Assembly: GCF_032854445.1 (NCBI RefSeq)
Contig: NC_088304.1
Coordinates: forward strand, 15,601,850-15,665,849
DNA: 64,000 bases
Source of the DNA: Liolophura sinensis
Taxonomy: Eukaryota > Mollusca > Polyplacophora > Chitonida > Chitonidae
Direction of reading: 5' to 3'
The notes under the pieces are model-generated. The model was not told where the DNA came from. It did not search any database and was given only the letters and a program-made list of their open reading frames with translations. This document shows, in pieces, positions 48,781 to 60,972 of this stretch. Position numbers and translations under genes: made by a program. Each line of letters starts with the position of its first letter. The first letter of the stretch is position 1.

Positions 48781-49807
48781 AAATAATAACATTCTCTCCC
48801 AGTCAGCCAGTGTATGACACAATGACAGAAACTAGCAACATCTGAGATATAATTTTCAGGTTTGAATGGACCCTGGGTTGAAGCCGAAACTTCCGTTTAC
48901 TGAGACGGCATAAAATCTCGGCGATTACAGTGGTGTCTGCAACACTGCCTTAACTTCGGAAGACCACAATTATGCTTCGTTCACGCGGGAACACGATCTG
49001 CCCAAAGGTGTTCAGGATGATTAAACATAGGCAAGACGTAACTTTGAGGCAGATAATGCATCTCGACTAACCTATAACTACGTAAATACGTGTCTGAGGA
49101 GCATGTTTGTAATGAAGCAAAATGAAATAAAAAGTGATTTTCCCGAGCGATATCTGCATCAGTTAAGTGACGGTGATGGAGTTCACGTGATTTATTGCAG
49201 ACATGTCTGATTGCGCAGTTTCACTTGCGCTCTTTATACGCCGTCGCTGACGTCATTCCCAGCGGAATGTGGGTCAGATGATCGGCGCAAACTGGTTTAC
49301 CGAGACAAAAGTTGTCATTAATTGATGGAAAGCACACATTTTGAAAGGGTTGTCTCTTGTCTTTTCTCCTGGCCTATTCCAAAGGTGTCCACATAGCTCG
49401 TAACAAGGGTAACTAAATTACATCCCAACGTCAATGCCATTTTAGAAATTTGAAAAACATCTATAGAAAAACTAGGGTTTGATCCTTTGCCCCAGCAAAA
49501 GAAGTGGTTTACTGAAGATAGGTTTGAATGGCGAGATAATGTTGTGCGCTACTTAACAAAGTGGCGTTAATGTGACGTTGCCTTTTACAAAACTGTTTTA
49601 GCTATCCGTGAATGTATTTAAACAAAAACTCGCTATATTCTCCTGACATGAAAAGCACCTCATCAGAATAGAGGCGAGTTGGCGTTTGTATAAACTGAAG
49701 TCTGATAATGTAATTGGTTCTAATCCCCAAATCCAGCTATGTTTAACTTTTCCCATGTAGCGAACATTCTCCCAGGGGAAACTGGGCCAGTTTCGTTCAA
49801 CTTTTTT
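48781..49807. other. No gene recognised
   Basis: One TGACGTCA lies at 49248-49255. No other supported feature. Confidence 0.5.
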
Positions 49808-49819
49808 TTGTATCATTTA

Positions 49820-49946
49820 TTTATTTATTTGATTGCTGTTTTACGCGATGCTCAAAAATATTTCATTAAGCGACGGCGGCGAGCATTATGGTGGGAGGAA
49901 ACTCCGCAGAGCCCGAGGGAAACCCCCGATCATCCTTAGCCAGACC
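49820..49946 (-). mobile_element. SINE family A, 5'-truncated insertion with perfect 12-bp TSD
   Basis: The tail (TTATTTATTTGATTGCTGTT) and body run to CCTTAGCCAGACC, where the element stops. The tRNA-like head is absent. TTGTATCATTTA flanks both sides exactly (49808-49819 and 49947-49958), so the missing head was never inserted. Confidence 0.92.
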
Positions 49947-49958
49947 TTGTATCATTTA

Positions 49959-51579
49959 ACCCTGACAATAATAAACTAAAAGAGAGTCATAACATATTCA
50001 CTTGTTCATCGAAATGAATAACATCAGGTTCATAATCTTTCGGAACTGCACAGATCTGCGAGTATAGTCAGGGGTTTGACTGTGATTGTACTTGTTCGGT
50101 ACGCATCTACGGGCACTTGCCCTGCGGTGACTTCTAAAACGAGTTGCCGAGAACTATGGCATCTCCAGGCATAAGCTTGCTGGATTCAAAATCCGCTGGG
50201 TAAACTCCGGATAAACCCTGATGTGGTCTGCTGGTGTCCATGACTCGTCTTAATCCCTTCATTCATGTCAGGTAACCATCATCTCAGTCTACGTAATACC
50301 GCTCGATCGCCTTAAAGCCAGCTGTCATTTACAAAAGACTAACGTGTGCAAGGCAAGAGCGTTCGTGTGTCTATCAGCTCGGATAGCAACACATACACTT
50401 CCAATGACGTCATCTTGTGCCTTTACCCCGTGCTGTCTGACCCAAATCTTTCAGAAGTCTCTCCTGAAGCATATGTTTTTGACGTTCACCAGTGGTGTAG
50501 TTAGTGTAATTAATCAGTGTGATATCGACTAACTGTCAGGGGACTGCAGCAGTGTGTCTCAGTCACCCGAGATCATAAACATATGCATAGGCTTTCCAAC
50601 AGCTCTATAGGTCACGGCTGAGATTAATCCTGATTGATCATTCTGTCTTGGGCTGTACTCAGCAAAAAGCCGGTCATTCCGGGCAGATGAAACTTACTGA
50701 GTGTAGACACTGAATACCAATTATCAGTGATTCATTAAAACTGAAACGCTTTGGACAGTACAAACATTATAAAAGCTGTTGTAAAAGCCAAATTTGGGGA
50801 AAGGCCTGTATTTACGTCAGTTAAATGTTGCACTTTTCATGGTTCGTTTCCTTTTGAATGATTCTGTAGTGGTTTAGAACTAGCCGATGCCTTGGCGTGT
50901 TGCGTGTTGGGTTAATAGGCGATGTCTACACTTCAAATTCGTTCCTTGAGGCTAAGCGAAATTTTAAAATCAAAGGAATCTTGAATGTTCCTGACGGACC
51001 TGCCCAGGAGGTTCTTCGTGGAAAAATTCTAAGCAGCTGCAGATGGAAATCCAAGAACCTCTGAAAAGCTTAATTGAAAAACTTGATTTGACCAGGTGCA
51101 GAAAACCAGAGTTTATTATACTAGGCACATAAATTCATAAATGCGTTATATAAGACTTTCAAAGGAACCATAATCACCATATTGGATTTTGTAAACGCTT
51201 AAAATGTACGAAGAGACTGTAAGAGACAATCGGGGAATCAAACCGGACAATCAAACTTACGCTAACATGCTGCAGTATTTACATTTTCTTTGTGAATATC
51301 AAAACTTGGCTTTAACAACATTTCCTTAGAACTTAAAACAATGGTTTTGATCTTTTGAAACAATTAAGAGAACACAATCACCCAGATTACGTGTTCGTTT
51401 TCGTACCGTTTGTTTCAGCAAATGTTCCTTCTGCTCACAGGTTGTGAAGGACTCAAGCACTCTGCTGTTAGCAGACACATGAACAGCAAGCGTCGGTTGT
51501 CATGGTAACATAACTTTTGTATTTCTGTCGTGTAAACCATATTTACTCGCCGCACTCAATCGAACCAATTAACTCCTGC
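49959..51579. other. No gene recognised
   Basis: Short motif-less ORFs. One TGACGTCA lies at 50405-50412. Confidence 0.5.
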
Positions 51580-51715
51580 GAAGAGAGGCCACAGGTTCGA
51601 ATTCGCTGAACGGGCTTTCTTAACTTCGGGTGCATAGGTTTCCCCTGTCCATTAATCTGCCCACCGTCGTATATAGGTGTACTGCCCACCGGCGTTGAAC
51701 CCAGACTTACATCTA
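51580..51715 (+). mobile_element. Possible tRNA-derived SINE remnant
   Basis: CACAGGTTCGAATTCGCTG has a B-box-like core. It is followed by GCATAGGTTTCCCCTG and CCCACCGTCGTATATAGGTG, which resembles the SINE body order. No tail. Confidence 0.4.
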
Positions 51716-52073
51716 CACCTTTATTTATTGAGTCTAATAATATAATACTTATAATGACAATGCTGTTCTGGAATGCTTTCTAATTGACATCTGTTACCCG
51801 GTGGGGTGTTTATAACACAGGTGTAACAATAATTAAGCCAACAGAGCAAGTTCATTCGTCCATAGGTGTTCACTCCGCAAACAGAACAGATTATGATTTC
51901 TGATCAGCTCTTCAGTGTTAAAACCCACGTTGCTTACACAATCCGACCCCACCATAGTTTATTTCATTGAGGTTTTGGAAGGTTATAAAATTATTGTACT
52001 CACACCACGTGCAACAGAGGTCCATAACAGAGGTGGACATTTCCAAGATTTTATAGTTAACTTTCAGTACGGT
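51716..52073. other. No gene recognised
   Basis: Nothing supported. Confidence 0.5.
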
Positions 52074-52084
52074 ACAACATATTA

Positions 52085-52338
52085 AATTTACTTATTTGAT
52101 TGGTGTTTTACGCTGTACTCAAGAATATTTCACATATACAACGGCGGAAAGCATCATGGTTGGAGGAAGCCGGGGAGAAACTCAAGACCATCCACAGGTT
52201 GATGACAGACCTTCTCACTTACAACCGGAGAGAAAGCCAGCATGAGTTGGACTTGAACTCACAGCGACCGCATTGTCGAGAGAGTCCTGGGTCATTACGC
52301 TGTGCTAGCGCGCTAACCAACTGAGCCACGGAGGCCCC
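52085..52338 (-). mobile_element. SINE family A, full length, perfect 11-bp TSD (reference copy)
   Basis: This is the best copy, 254 bp. On the minus strand it runs head (TGGCTCAGTTGGTTAGCGCG, A-box-like; complement at 52311-52328), B-box-like GAGTTCAAGTCCA (complement at 52248-52260), body and tail. ACAACATATTA flanks it exactly (52074-52084 and 52339-52349). The A-to-B distance is longer than in an ordinary tRNA. The 74-codon ORF across it is SINE sequence. Confidence 0.95.
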
Positions 52339-52349
52339 ACAACATATTA

Positions 52350-53172
52350 TAAGTCTTACTCACTGCGAACATCACTCCGTGGGTTTTGGTTTTCAACTTC
52401 CTTCATCGATGAATATCGAGTTATTGGTCTAACTTTAGAAATTCAGATTTACTGATAATATTAGAAATTTTATCATTTTATTCTCATGACGGTCTTGTCG
52501 TAGTATCAATTCAGCCACTAACTTGTAAAGAATTGCATGATTATGCCTGGTAGTCTAAATGTGAGTCAGTCAGAATAGAAACGGACGCTCTTTCCTTTGA
52601 AACGGTGCTAAAATTATACTACAGCACCTATTGACATAAATTTGCGTTCATGTAAATACACGTAGAAACATTGTGAATAGCGTTTTGGCACTAGGTATGA
52701 AGGTAGGACTCCATGGTTGGCAATGACTTCACCTAAATTGTCTGTGCCACGCTTTGGAAAACGGCTTGCAATCCGACCTATGCAGTTTAATAAAAGGACG
52801 CTCCAGAAAGTATTGTCATTCAAAGCACTTGCTGGACTCCATTTATAGTGTGTGCATCCTAAACTGAAAGAGATTCAACCATGAACGAGATCATTTCAAA
52901 AAGTGACCCTCAGTATTATTCTGTCCTTTTTGTGACGTCAAGGCAACCACAGAACAAATTAAGGCTCACTACTGACTTTTTTTTTACCACAAATGATTTA
53001 ATGTATTGTTTAACTTCGACGGAATTCTAGCTAAAATTACCTCAGTTGAATGTTTCAGAACTCAGAAATGATCTGCTTGGGTCTACGTCATAGCATAGGG
53101 TCACATCTGGTACAGATAAGGAATCCATTGGTGATTATTCCTTACATTTAACCGACAAAATGTGATATATCC
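52350..53172. other. No gene recognised
   Basis: One TGACGTCA lies at 52933-52940. Nothing else is supported. Confidence 0.5.
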
Positions 53173-53184
53173 CGCATATTTTGA

Positions 53185-53304
53185 TTGATTTATTGATGTA
53201 TTAATTAGTGTTTTACGCCGTACTTAAGAATATTTCACTTATACGAGAGCGGCCAGCATTATGGTGTGAGGAAATCGAGCATAATCCGGGGGAACCTACG
53301 ACCA
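53185..53304 (-). mobile_element. SINE family A, 5'-truncated insertion with perfect 12-bp TSD
   Basis: The tail and body end at GGAACCTACGACCA. The flanks CGCATATTTTGA match exactly (53173-53184 and 53305-53316). The tRNA-like head and most of the central body were not inserted. Confidence 0.92.
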
Positions 53305-53316
53305 CGCATATTTTGA

Positions 53317-56300
53317 AAGCATATCTCAAACCATAGTTCAGTTAGATTAAAAAATTCTTTGATTTCAATTTTATTATTTAGCATCGTGCGCGAAGTCATG
53401 CGTTAAAACAATAGCCGTAATTAAATCCCCAGCAGTTTCAGCAATTAATTGGACTGAAATCGTCGATGTTAGTGCACGCTCTGTCGTGACATTTTTAGTA
53501 TTGACGACAATACTTCATAACAACGTCTGTTCCATAACTGAAATTCCGTAACTGAAAGAGGATTGCCAAAGAAAAAAAAAAGATAATAATGATAAACCAT
53601 TGCCTTTCTTTTTCAGAGGAGTTCATCAAAAGATGGCATACAGAGTTTCATGTATCTTTGGTGTAAAAATCTTGACGTTATAATGGTGACACACAAGGCC
53701 GCCATCAATACAAGTACATCAGTCAAGTATCTACAGGTAATTGGACAACTGACATGAAAAACGTGCGCCATAAAAATATAGCAGTTTTTATGATTGATAA
53801 ATGGTATAATTTATTTGAGAAATACGGTACATTAAATTACTCCAAGAATAGCTAATAACTTTTTCTGAGATGTGATGAAATTGGCGCACGGTGGAAGACT
53901 GTAATCTTTTCTCAGAATTATATCATCTGAGATACAAATATTCAAATGAACACTTTATTCCGATGGAGGATCAGGTTAGAGCCTTTCATGCATATGACGT
54001 TAACATGCAATCAAATAAATAAATAAATTGACTACCACAATTATTTAAATAAATTACTTATTAAATAAAATGCAGTTAAGTTGAATCTACGTTATAATTT
54101 GTCTTGTTCTCAAGTCATATAAAGTTTCGATGTTTTATTTCATCTTGCCACATATCGAAGAAGAACCACCATTGATAATCTTTCGTCATTAAGTCATTAT
54201 ACACGTGGGGAGTTCCAAGATTTCCAGGAACAGAGGAACTTTTGACTTTTGAAAAGCGGCTTACTTTTAAATACGTCGCTTTAAGCGAAATTTAAAGAGA
54301 AAACCCATTACAGCCTAATTCCATGAGAAGGAGATTTCCATTGCCCCAAGCCACTTCTTTGAAGGGCATACTTCTGGTTTCAATGGATTAAGATAACGCA
54401 TTTAAAATATGCTGCTCTGGCCATTGACACCCACGTATTTATTTTAGTCAACAATGTTCTCTTGTAGTCCACCTTTTCGTTGCGGCTTTACCATGACAAA
54501 GTAAACACCTCGTCCTACAAACACGACACCCAGAGTTAAATCTAAGCGACAAGTTCGGCAATTGTATGTCACTGGTAAAGCATCAAGGAGCGTTCCTTGT
54601 CGATAATGGCAAGACACATTTTCTGAAAAAAATTAGTATGGGAGGGACAGTATATAGATATTCTATAATTCTAGACATGCCATGCAATTTAAAGTTTTAA
54701 CTCGCTAAAAATTAGGAATGCATGTTCGGTCCCAAGATAGCGTGAAAATGTACAAAGCACAAATGTACAAAACAAGCATAATCATCCAGCCGATAATATC
54801 CAGTCAGTTCCTCTGACAAAAAATCCTCTTTCCTCCCAGTATCAAAAAATCTTAATATCTTCATAGATTTAACAAAAAGATAATCATCGCATATCCTTCC
54901 TTTACGTTCAGCCTAGCGGAGAGGACAAATACTCGTTGAACAGGTGTCACTATACAGGTAAGGTAACACTAAGATTGTGCTGGGACTGAGGGAAGCATGA
55001 TATAACTCGTTGTACAAGTCTTTCTATAAAGGTTATAGAGTATAGTAACTGTCCGGATAAATAATGCTCAAGTGTATGAATAAGAGGAAATTATTAGCAT
55101 TTTGGTAAAATGTGTAAGCTGTAGTATTTCTTAATTCGTTACTTCCTGTTCCTAAGGACAGAGTACGATCAGCGACTCAGACATGTTATAAATATTCAAA
55201 GACGAAGTTCTCAATAAAAGCGTGTTGTACATGTAACATCACGACCTTTCTTTTCGATTCCGGTAAATATCCTCAACCAAGAGGCTTAAGACATCAAATA
55301 GCGCCGTCAACCGGTAATTAGCTCTGTCAAGTGTTATGTAAAAGAAAAAAAAGCGGAATGTGCCTTATCATCAGTTTCTGTGAAGTGGCACAATAACCCT
55401 CTGGCTAAGGCAACCTTGTTACAGTATCCGTAACACACTGACCTGACTCTGTAACAGTGAGCATCTACGGACTCGACCGCCTTGGTGAAAAAAACCCTAC
55501 AGATCGATTAGCCTGACCATCATTGAACTGTCATGTACTCAGGGAACAGATAAACCCAGGAAATACTTTCAGTTGATAAATTGACGTTTTCTAAATTTAA
55601 GGGACATGATTTTCTGTAGATATTCACACCCGCATTGATTTGACCTTGTCCGTCGTCATGTAGGTCCATATCCGTTCTCCCATACGGATGGGGCGACTAT
55701 TGTGTTACAGGCATCACCCCACAAGGCTGGTGGATTAAGGAGGTTGTCTCTGGCTAAAGTGACTGAAGCAGTCACGGCCCTCACGAATCCCGATCCCTCG
55801 GGATATTGTTACCAGAGACATTTTTTCTATCAAATAATCGAGGGTTACCCAAAACGTCTACCTTATTCTTGAAATTAATCCGTGAAAGCTGTCAGTCGAT
55901 GAGTGCTTAGCACACATATCGTGAACCATGTTTGTCACTTATTAAAACCAGTCGAAAAGAGACTGGTTTTAAAGTGCCTCTGTATGATTAGAATTAACCC
56001 AGGGGCTAGTTATTTTTGGAAGTTGTTGTATAAACTACATGTGTTTATATCGTGTTGGTTTGACTCCCACAAAATGCTGTCGATCTGCAACAGTATTCCG
56101 TTGTTTAAAATCCGAATTTACCAATGTGCTAGTTATTAATGGAAAGTGTTTTAAATAATACAGGAATACAAAATCGCGTTGGTTTGATCCCAACTAAATA
56201 GACTGTTCATCTGGATAGCCACACATAACTATAAAATACTGAACAAAGAGTTCTTCTCACATGGGTATTAAACCTTTGTCCTGTTGCAAAAAAAAAAACC

Positions 56301-56579
56301 CGGACGATATTGACAAATCACTGAACACAGCACTGTGTAACTCCAAAGACACACTGTTCAGTGGTATATTCTTGTGCTGTGTGGATACTTCTGTAGCTTG
56401 TACTTGTACCGCAGTGTTCGTAATGGTATAATACTACATGTGAGCTATAAGTATATAGCTCCTTAAACCCCACCAGTTGGTTTCAGTTTACGGATATGGT
56501 ATTTTGACTGTTACGCTCCCAACTGCATAGTGCTCACGCATATGTGTTGAGGGAGGTATAAGTTGCTACTTTCTAAGTA
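53317..56579. other. No gene recognised
   Basis: A 3.3-kb AT-rich stretch with only one motif-less ORF (78 codons at 55903-56139). No repeat identified. Confidence 0.5.
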
Positions 56580-56695
56580 ATTTCATCAATAATTAGAATA
56601 AAACCCTAACTCAGGTAAAATGACAAGACCAGGTGTCAACGCATGCGTTAACTATCACACAGTCGCGACTGCTGTGTTTTTACTCTTCGTGCTGT
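56580..56695 (-). repeat. Dispersed repeat family C fragment
   Basis: GAATAAAACCCTAACTCAGG, AAATGACAAGACCAGG, then ACAGTCGCGACTGCTG and TTTTTACTCTT, is the reverse complement of the family C start. Confidence 0.6.
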
Positions 56696-57869
56696 ATTTT
56701 TATGTGTAATATGTGTAATAGAGCCGTATCTTGTTTGAACGTTCCTGGAGATTACCACACGGTGAAGAAACATTCCCTGTATGGAGGTGATGGTAAGAAT
56801 CTGACGAACACAATCCGTAGCTTCCATAAACATTTTAAAGGCAAAGTATACAAATATTATAACCTGAATCATGTTAGAAGAGGGCTGAAAACAGGCCTTC
56901 ACGGTCGCAAGAACTTTGTTCTGATATGCTTGGTAACTCTGGAGGTCTCACGAGGCCATGGGATATATCATGCTAGAAAAACCAGAAAGATGATGTCGCT
57001 CCATCCGTACTGCAGGCACAAATGGGAAAACAAATGGTCAGAACATGAGAATTTCACCATATATTGTTTCACAATGTAAACTACTGACTGGCTAAATCGA
57101 TAATACATTGCTGTAACAATACGGGCTATTTGACTTCAGCGGGAATCTCGCGAGAGCCACTGGATTTGCACTAGCCGTTTGATAATTGTTTACTTTGCCG
57201 CATGTCTACCAGCGTATTCCAACGGATAAATTCGCCGGGCATTTTGTAGACACACATGTATACGGTATGAATGATTTATCCTCCTAAATCAATTCATTAC
57301 TGAAGAGCACACGCGTGTCAAACAGAGAAATCTTGTGTCATGTGACATACCTTACTGCTGTCCCTTATTCCTACTCGCAAATCTCGTGGCTCTCTCGAGA
57401 TTTCTGCGGATGTCGAATATCGCTTATTACTGTCTGCCTTCAGAGTCTATCAAACAAAAAAAAGAAAAGAAAAGGAAGCGAAAAGCATATGATCCAAAAG
57501 TCTGAAATAAACTAGAGCAATTTAATATTTAATGGGGACCCTTTTCTAACGAAAGCCATTCGAGCGTAATGTATGTCCATTCCTACCTTTGCAATGATGT
57601 TTAGTATGCAAATAACAAGAGAATAACAATCAATTCAGCGTGGTACCTTGTCGCCATTGCGGAGAAAGGCTTGGCTCATTGGTGTGTCGTGGTCATGTAA
57701 AATGTTCATGCCGCGGTCACTTTTAGAAATGCCCTGGCCCAGTTGTTCAAAAGTGTATTAGGATTTAAGTCATATATTAACTTTAGTTGAGACTATAAAA
57801 TGCCATTCACTTTGTATTAGGATGAGACTGGAATGAAGATTTAAGCCTGGCTTTTAAATTTAAATATAA
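56696..57869. other. No gene recognised; unassigned 148-codon ORF from 56633 to 57079
   Basis: The ORF begins inside the family C fragment and continues as a lysine/histidine-rich sequence with no domain I recognise. It is the longest unexplained frame in the window outside minisatellites, but nothing beyond length supports it. Confidence 0.3.
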
Positions 57870-58815
57870 GCGCCAAGTCCGATATTCATATACCATTCGT
57901 AGTCCATAAAGGCCGTTCCAAGTCGATAATCGCAAGATCCTTTTCCAAAACAACGTTTAACACTAAATCCCAAAGACAAAGGTATGTAAGAAATTATACA
58001 AATAAGAAATAAATCCGGTAACACACAAGAGAGAAGCGGTCATCAGTTTTCAATGATGCCGGGCAGACAATGAATATTCCAGGCATGAATTCCATATCAA
58101 AGTTCAAATTCGTAGTCCGTGAATGAGTTCCATGTCAAATAGCAATTAAACAGGTATCTCAGTCGCGCTTTAATTGCAACTGTTCATAAAGGCATCATGC
58201 TGATGTAATGAGCATGGCTACCTTTACGGCCCCTAGCCCCAGGTTAAGCGGTATTAGATACAGTTTGAAAATGACGAGCGTTACAGGCCCTAACCGATCA
58301 GATTGTGATTCAAAAGTAACGGACGATTACGTCCTTCCCGTTAATATGTAAAGATCTCATGCAACAAGAGGCGCCATCTATGATGTTACATGTGACATAC
58401 AAGATAGACGGTTACACTGGGCAACCAGCGCCATCTATGTTGTTAAATACCATGTACGTGATAGATATGTACATAGGGATAACAGCGCCGTCTATGTGGT
58501 TGGTTACAATGCAGATCGCTAGAGATTATGAACGCTCTGTCCATACCTGCCAACGAGAGTGTTATACTCATTGTAAAATTTGAGAAAGATAGAAGGAAGG
58601 CGTTTGATGGAGCATCCTTGACAAACTAGATTTTGAACTAACAACTTGTGTCGCAGATTAAAGTCATCACAATTAACGCAAGATCTGACAAATGCTACAA
58701 GGCGAGATATGTATACGCCATATGCAGGACCCCTTGGTACATTGCTATCTAAATAAGGATAATTTACAGTATCAAATTTGAAATTATCCCTTTTGTCGTA
58801 AAGGCGGCGTGAAAT
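57870..58815 (-). mobile_element. Penelope-like retroelement, 5'-truncated second copy
   Basis: Read on the minus strand, this interval aligns with about 20810-21830 through the 3' end of the RT frame and the whole noncoding 3' region. The ACATAGATGGCGC-type elements and the block ending GAATGGTATATGAATATCGG are included. Homology starts abruptly near 58813, so the RT core motifs A to C are absent. Shared 3' ends and a variable 5' end are typical of target-primed retrotransposition. Confidence 0.8.
58519..58815 (-). pseudogene. Reverse transcriptase C-terminal fragment
   Basis: An open frame (its ATG upstream at 58899 lies in unrelated DNA) carries RRLYDKRDNFKFDTVNYPYL, then a PAYGVYISRLVAF block and FYNEYNTLVGRYGQ. 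It matches blocks 2 and 3 of the copy at 20170-21103. Here the blocks sit in one frame, so this copy is less damaged in the shared part. It lacks all catalytic motifs and cannot be active. Confidence 0.8.
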
Positions 58816-59013
58816 ACACTTTAAACAAACGGGTCCGTTGTTTAAACAAGATAAACGGTTAGATAAACAAAATGAAACCAATAGACCATTATGGTCCATT
58901 CTTTATTGCTTTCATGTTATCAAGGTAATTATGATGTTATTTTTCTGGATTCGGGATTGATGCTGCACAAAAAATATTTCATTGATATTGATTCTGTTGT
59001 GTATATCAATTTG

Positions 59014-59085
59014 ATACTCCCTACCATGTGGCTGAAATATTGCAGATGTGGCATAAAGCCATAATCATTCATTCATTCATTCATC
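59014..59085 (+). mobile_element. SINE-like 3' tail, family E
   Basis: CTACCATGTGGCTGAAATAT, then TGCAGATGTGGCATAAAGCC and ATAATC followed by (ATTC)n, matches a tail type I know from gastropod repeats. No head is identified. Confidence 0.6.
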
Positions 59086-59669
59086 TGGTTTATGGGCAGA
59101 GGAAACTTGGTACGACTAAGAGGAAACCACCAATTTGTGCTAGTCAACTGACAAACATTCTATTGTAGAGCGACAGTGGAACGAGAGAGAGCGGGATTCA
59201 AAAGTATTCAGTGTCAGGAAGGCTACTGGCAAAGTCAATTTAGTCACACGGCAAGTGATTGGGAAAAGGAGCAGGCAAATGCATATATCTCCTTAGAGTG
59301 GTCTCCCTTGAAATTGGTAGATCTTTTAACCAGTGTTGTTCACAAGAAAGAAGACAATTCAACCGTTCACATTTTCTACCAAATACTGTGTGTAAAAGAA
59401 GCAGTGCACCCTACATGTAGACTACCCCTCGAATTATTATTCATACGACTATTTTCCTGGTATTTACCTATTAAACAATACACTCCTCACAAATGAAGAA
59501 AGAATGGAACAAGTAAAAATACTTAACGTAATTGGAAGACTTTTATTGATTTCTGATTAGTTGGAACTTATTGCCGCTGGGTGTAAAAATATGGAAATCT
59601 CTGAGATTATAGGCAAAACCTTAACGAAAGGCGCGAGGGTATTTGTGAGTAATTCTGGACGGGTGACAT
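59086..59669. other. No gene recognised
   Basis: A 106-codon ORF at 59176-59496 has no recognised motif. Otherwise nothing. Confidence 0.4.
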
Positions 59670-59870
59670 TTAGAAAACTGCAGCTAACATCAAATTCAAT
59701 TTATTTTTACCACATACTGCTTAAGCCACGGTGCAAGGGGGTGTGTATTATTTAGGTATTTTCATGAACAGGTAGAATAAAACCCTAACTGATGGGAAAT
59801 GACAAGAGATTGTATTTGTGTGACTATTTACCATCACATTGTCGTCACTATTCTGGTTTTACTCTCTTTT
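59670..59870 (-). repeat. Dispersed repeat family C copy
   Basis: CTGCAGCTAACATCA, CTTAAGCCACGGTGCAAGG, GAATAAAACCCTAACTGATG and GTCGTCACTATTCTGGTTTT are the reverse complement of family C in order. The two 3' ORFs around 59561-59755 overlap it. Confidence 0.7.
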
Positions 59871-60092
59871 ATATGTATGTATGTATACATCTTTTATAGG
59901 CATACTGGCAAATTTGGGTGTTAGAAATGGTCTTGAATCAGACTCGCTGACAACATTCCTCAAAGTATAAAAATCTCAAGGAACTCTGAGTTTATATTAT
60001 ATATACGCATCAAGACCCCAGGTGAAGTGTTTCAAACAGCTCGCTAAAGCTTGAGTATGAAGACGAGCAGCATGATGCTTTTCAAGGCATCT
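59871..60092. other. Spacer
   Basis: A short TATG/TATA microsatellite (59872-59886) and no gene. Confidence 0.4.
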
Positions 60093-60972
60093 AGAATACC
60101 ATCACGTATTTATCTAAAACCTGTCTTGACTACAACTAAACACTTTTGATACGTTTAACTTCTTAGTGAACTTTATGAGTACACGTATAATAATACTATC
60201 ACGTATTTATCTAAAAACTGTCTTGACTACAACTAAACAATTTTGATACGTTTGACTTCTTAGTGAACTTTATGAGTACACGTATAAATAATACCATCAC
60301 GTATTTATCTAAAAACTGTCTTGACTACAACTAAACACTTTTGATACGTTTAACTTCTTAGTGACCTTTATGAGTACACGTATAATAATACTATCACGTA
60401 TTTATCTAAAAACTGTCTTGACTACAACTAAACAATTTTGATACGTTTGACTTCTTAGTGAACTTTATGAGTACACGTATAAATAATACCATCACGTATT
60501 TATCTAAAAACTGTCTTGACTACAACTAAACACTTTTGATACGTTTAGCTTCTTAGTGAACTTTATGAGTACACGTATAAATAATACCATCACGTATTTA
60601 TCTAAAAACTGTCTTGACTACAACTAAACACTTTTGATATGTTTGACTTCTTAGTGAAGTTTATGAGTACACGTATAATAATACCATCACGTATTTATCT
60701 AAAAACTGTCTTGACTACAACTAAACACTTTTGATACGTTTAACTTCTTAGTGAACTTTATGAGTACACGTATAAATAATACCATCACATATTTATCTAA
60801 AAAATGTCTTGACTACAACTGAACACTTTTGATACGTTTGACTTCTTAGTGAAGTTTATGAGTACACGTATAATAATACCATCACGTATTTATCTATAAA
60901 CTGTCTTGACTACAACTAAACACTTTTGATACGTTTGACTTCTTAGTGAACTTTATGAGTACACGTATAATA
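60093..60972 (+). repeat. 97/98-bp satellite-like tandem array, nine copies, dimeric
   Basis: The unit runs ATCACGTATTTATCTAAAAA, CTGTCTTGACTACAACTAAA, CACTTTTGATACGTTTAACT, TCTTAGTGAACTTTATGAGT, ACACGTATAATAATACC. Copies start near 60101, 60198, 60296, 60393, 60491, 60589, 60686, 60784 and 60881. Even-numbered copies carry TTTGACTTC where odd-numbered ones carry TTTAACTTC or TTTAGCTTC. Copies 2 and 4 share AACAATTTTG; copies 6 and 8 share GAAGTTTATG. This shows amplification as a dimer of about 195 bp. Confidence 0.95.

Noticed and set aside
56633-57079. 148-codon ORF as a gene
   Set aside because: It begins in repeat family C and has no recognised domain. Length alone in AT-rich DNA is not enough.
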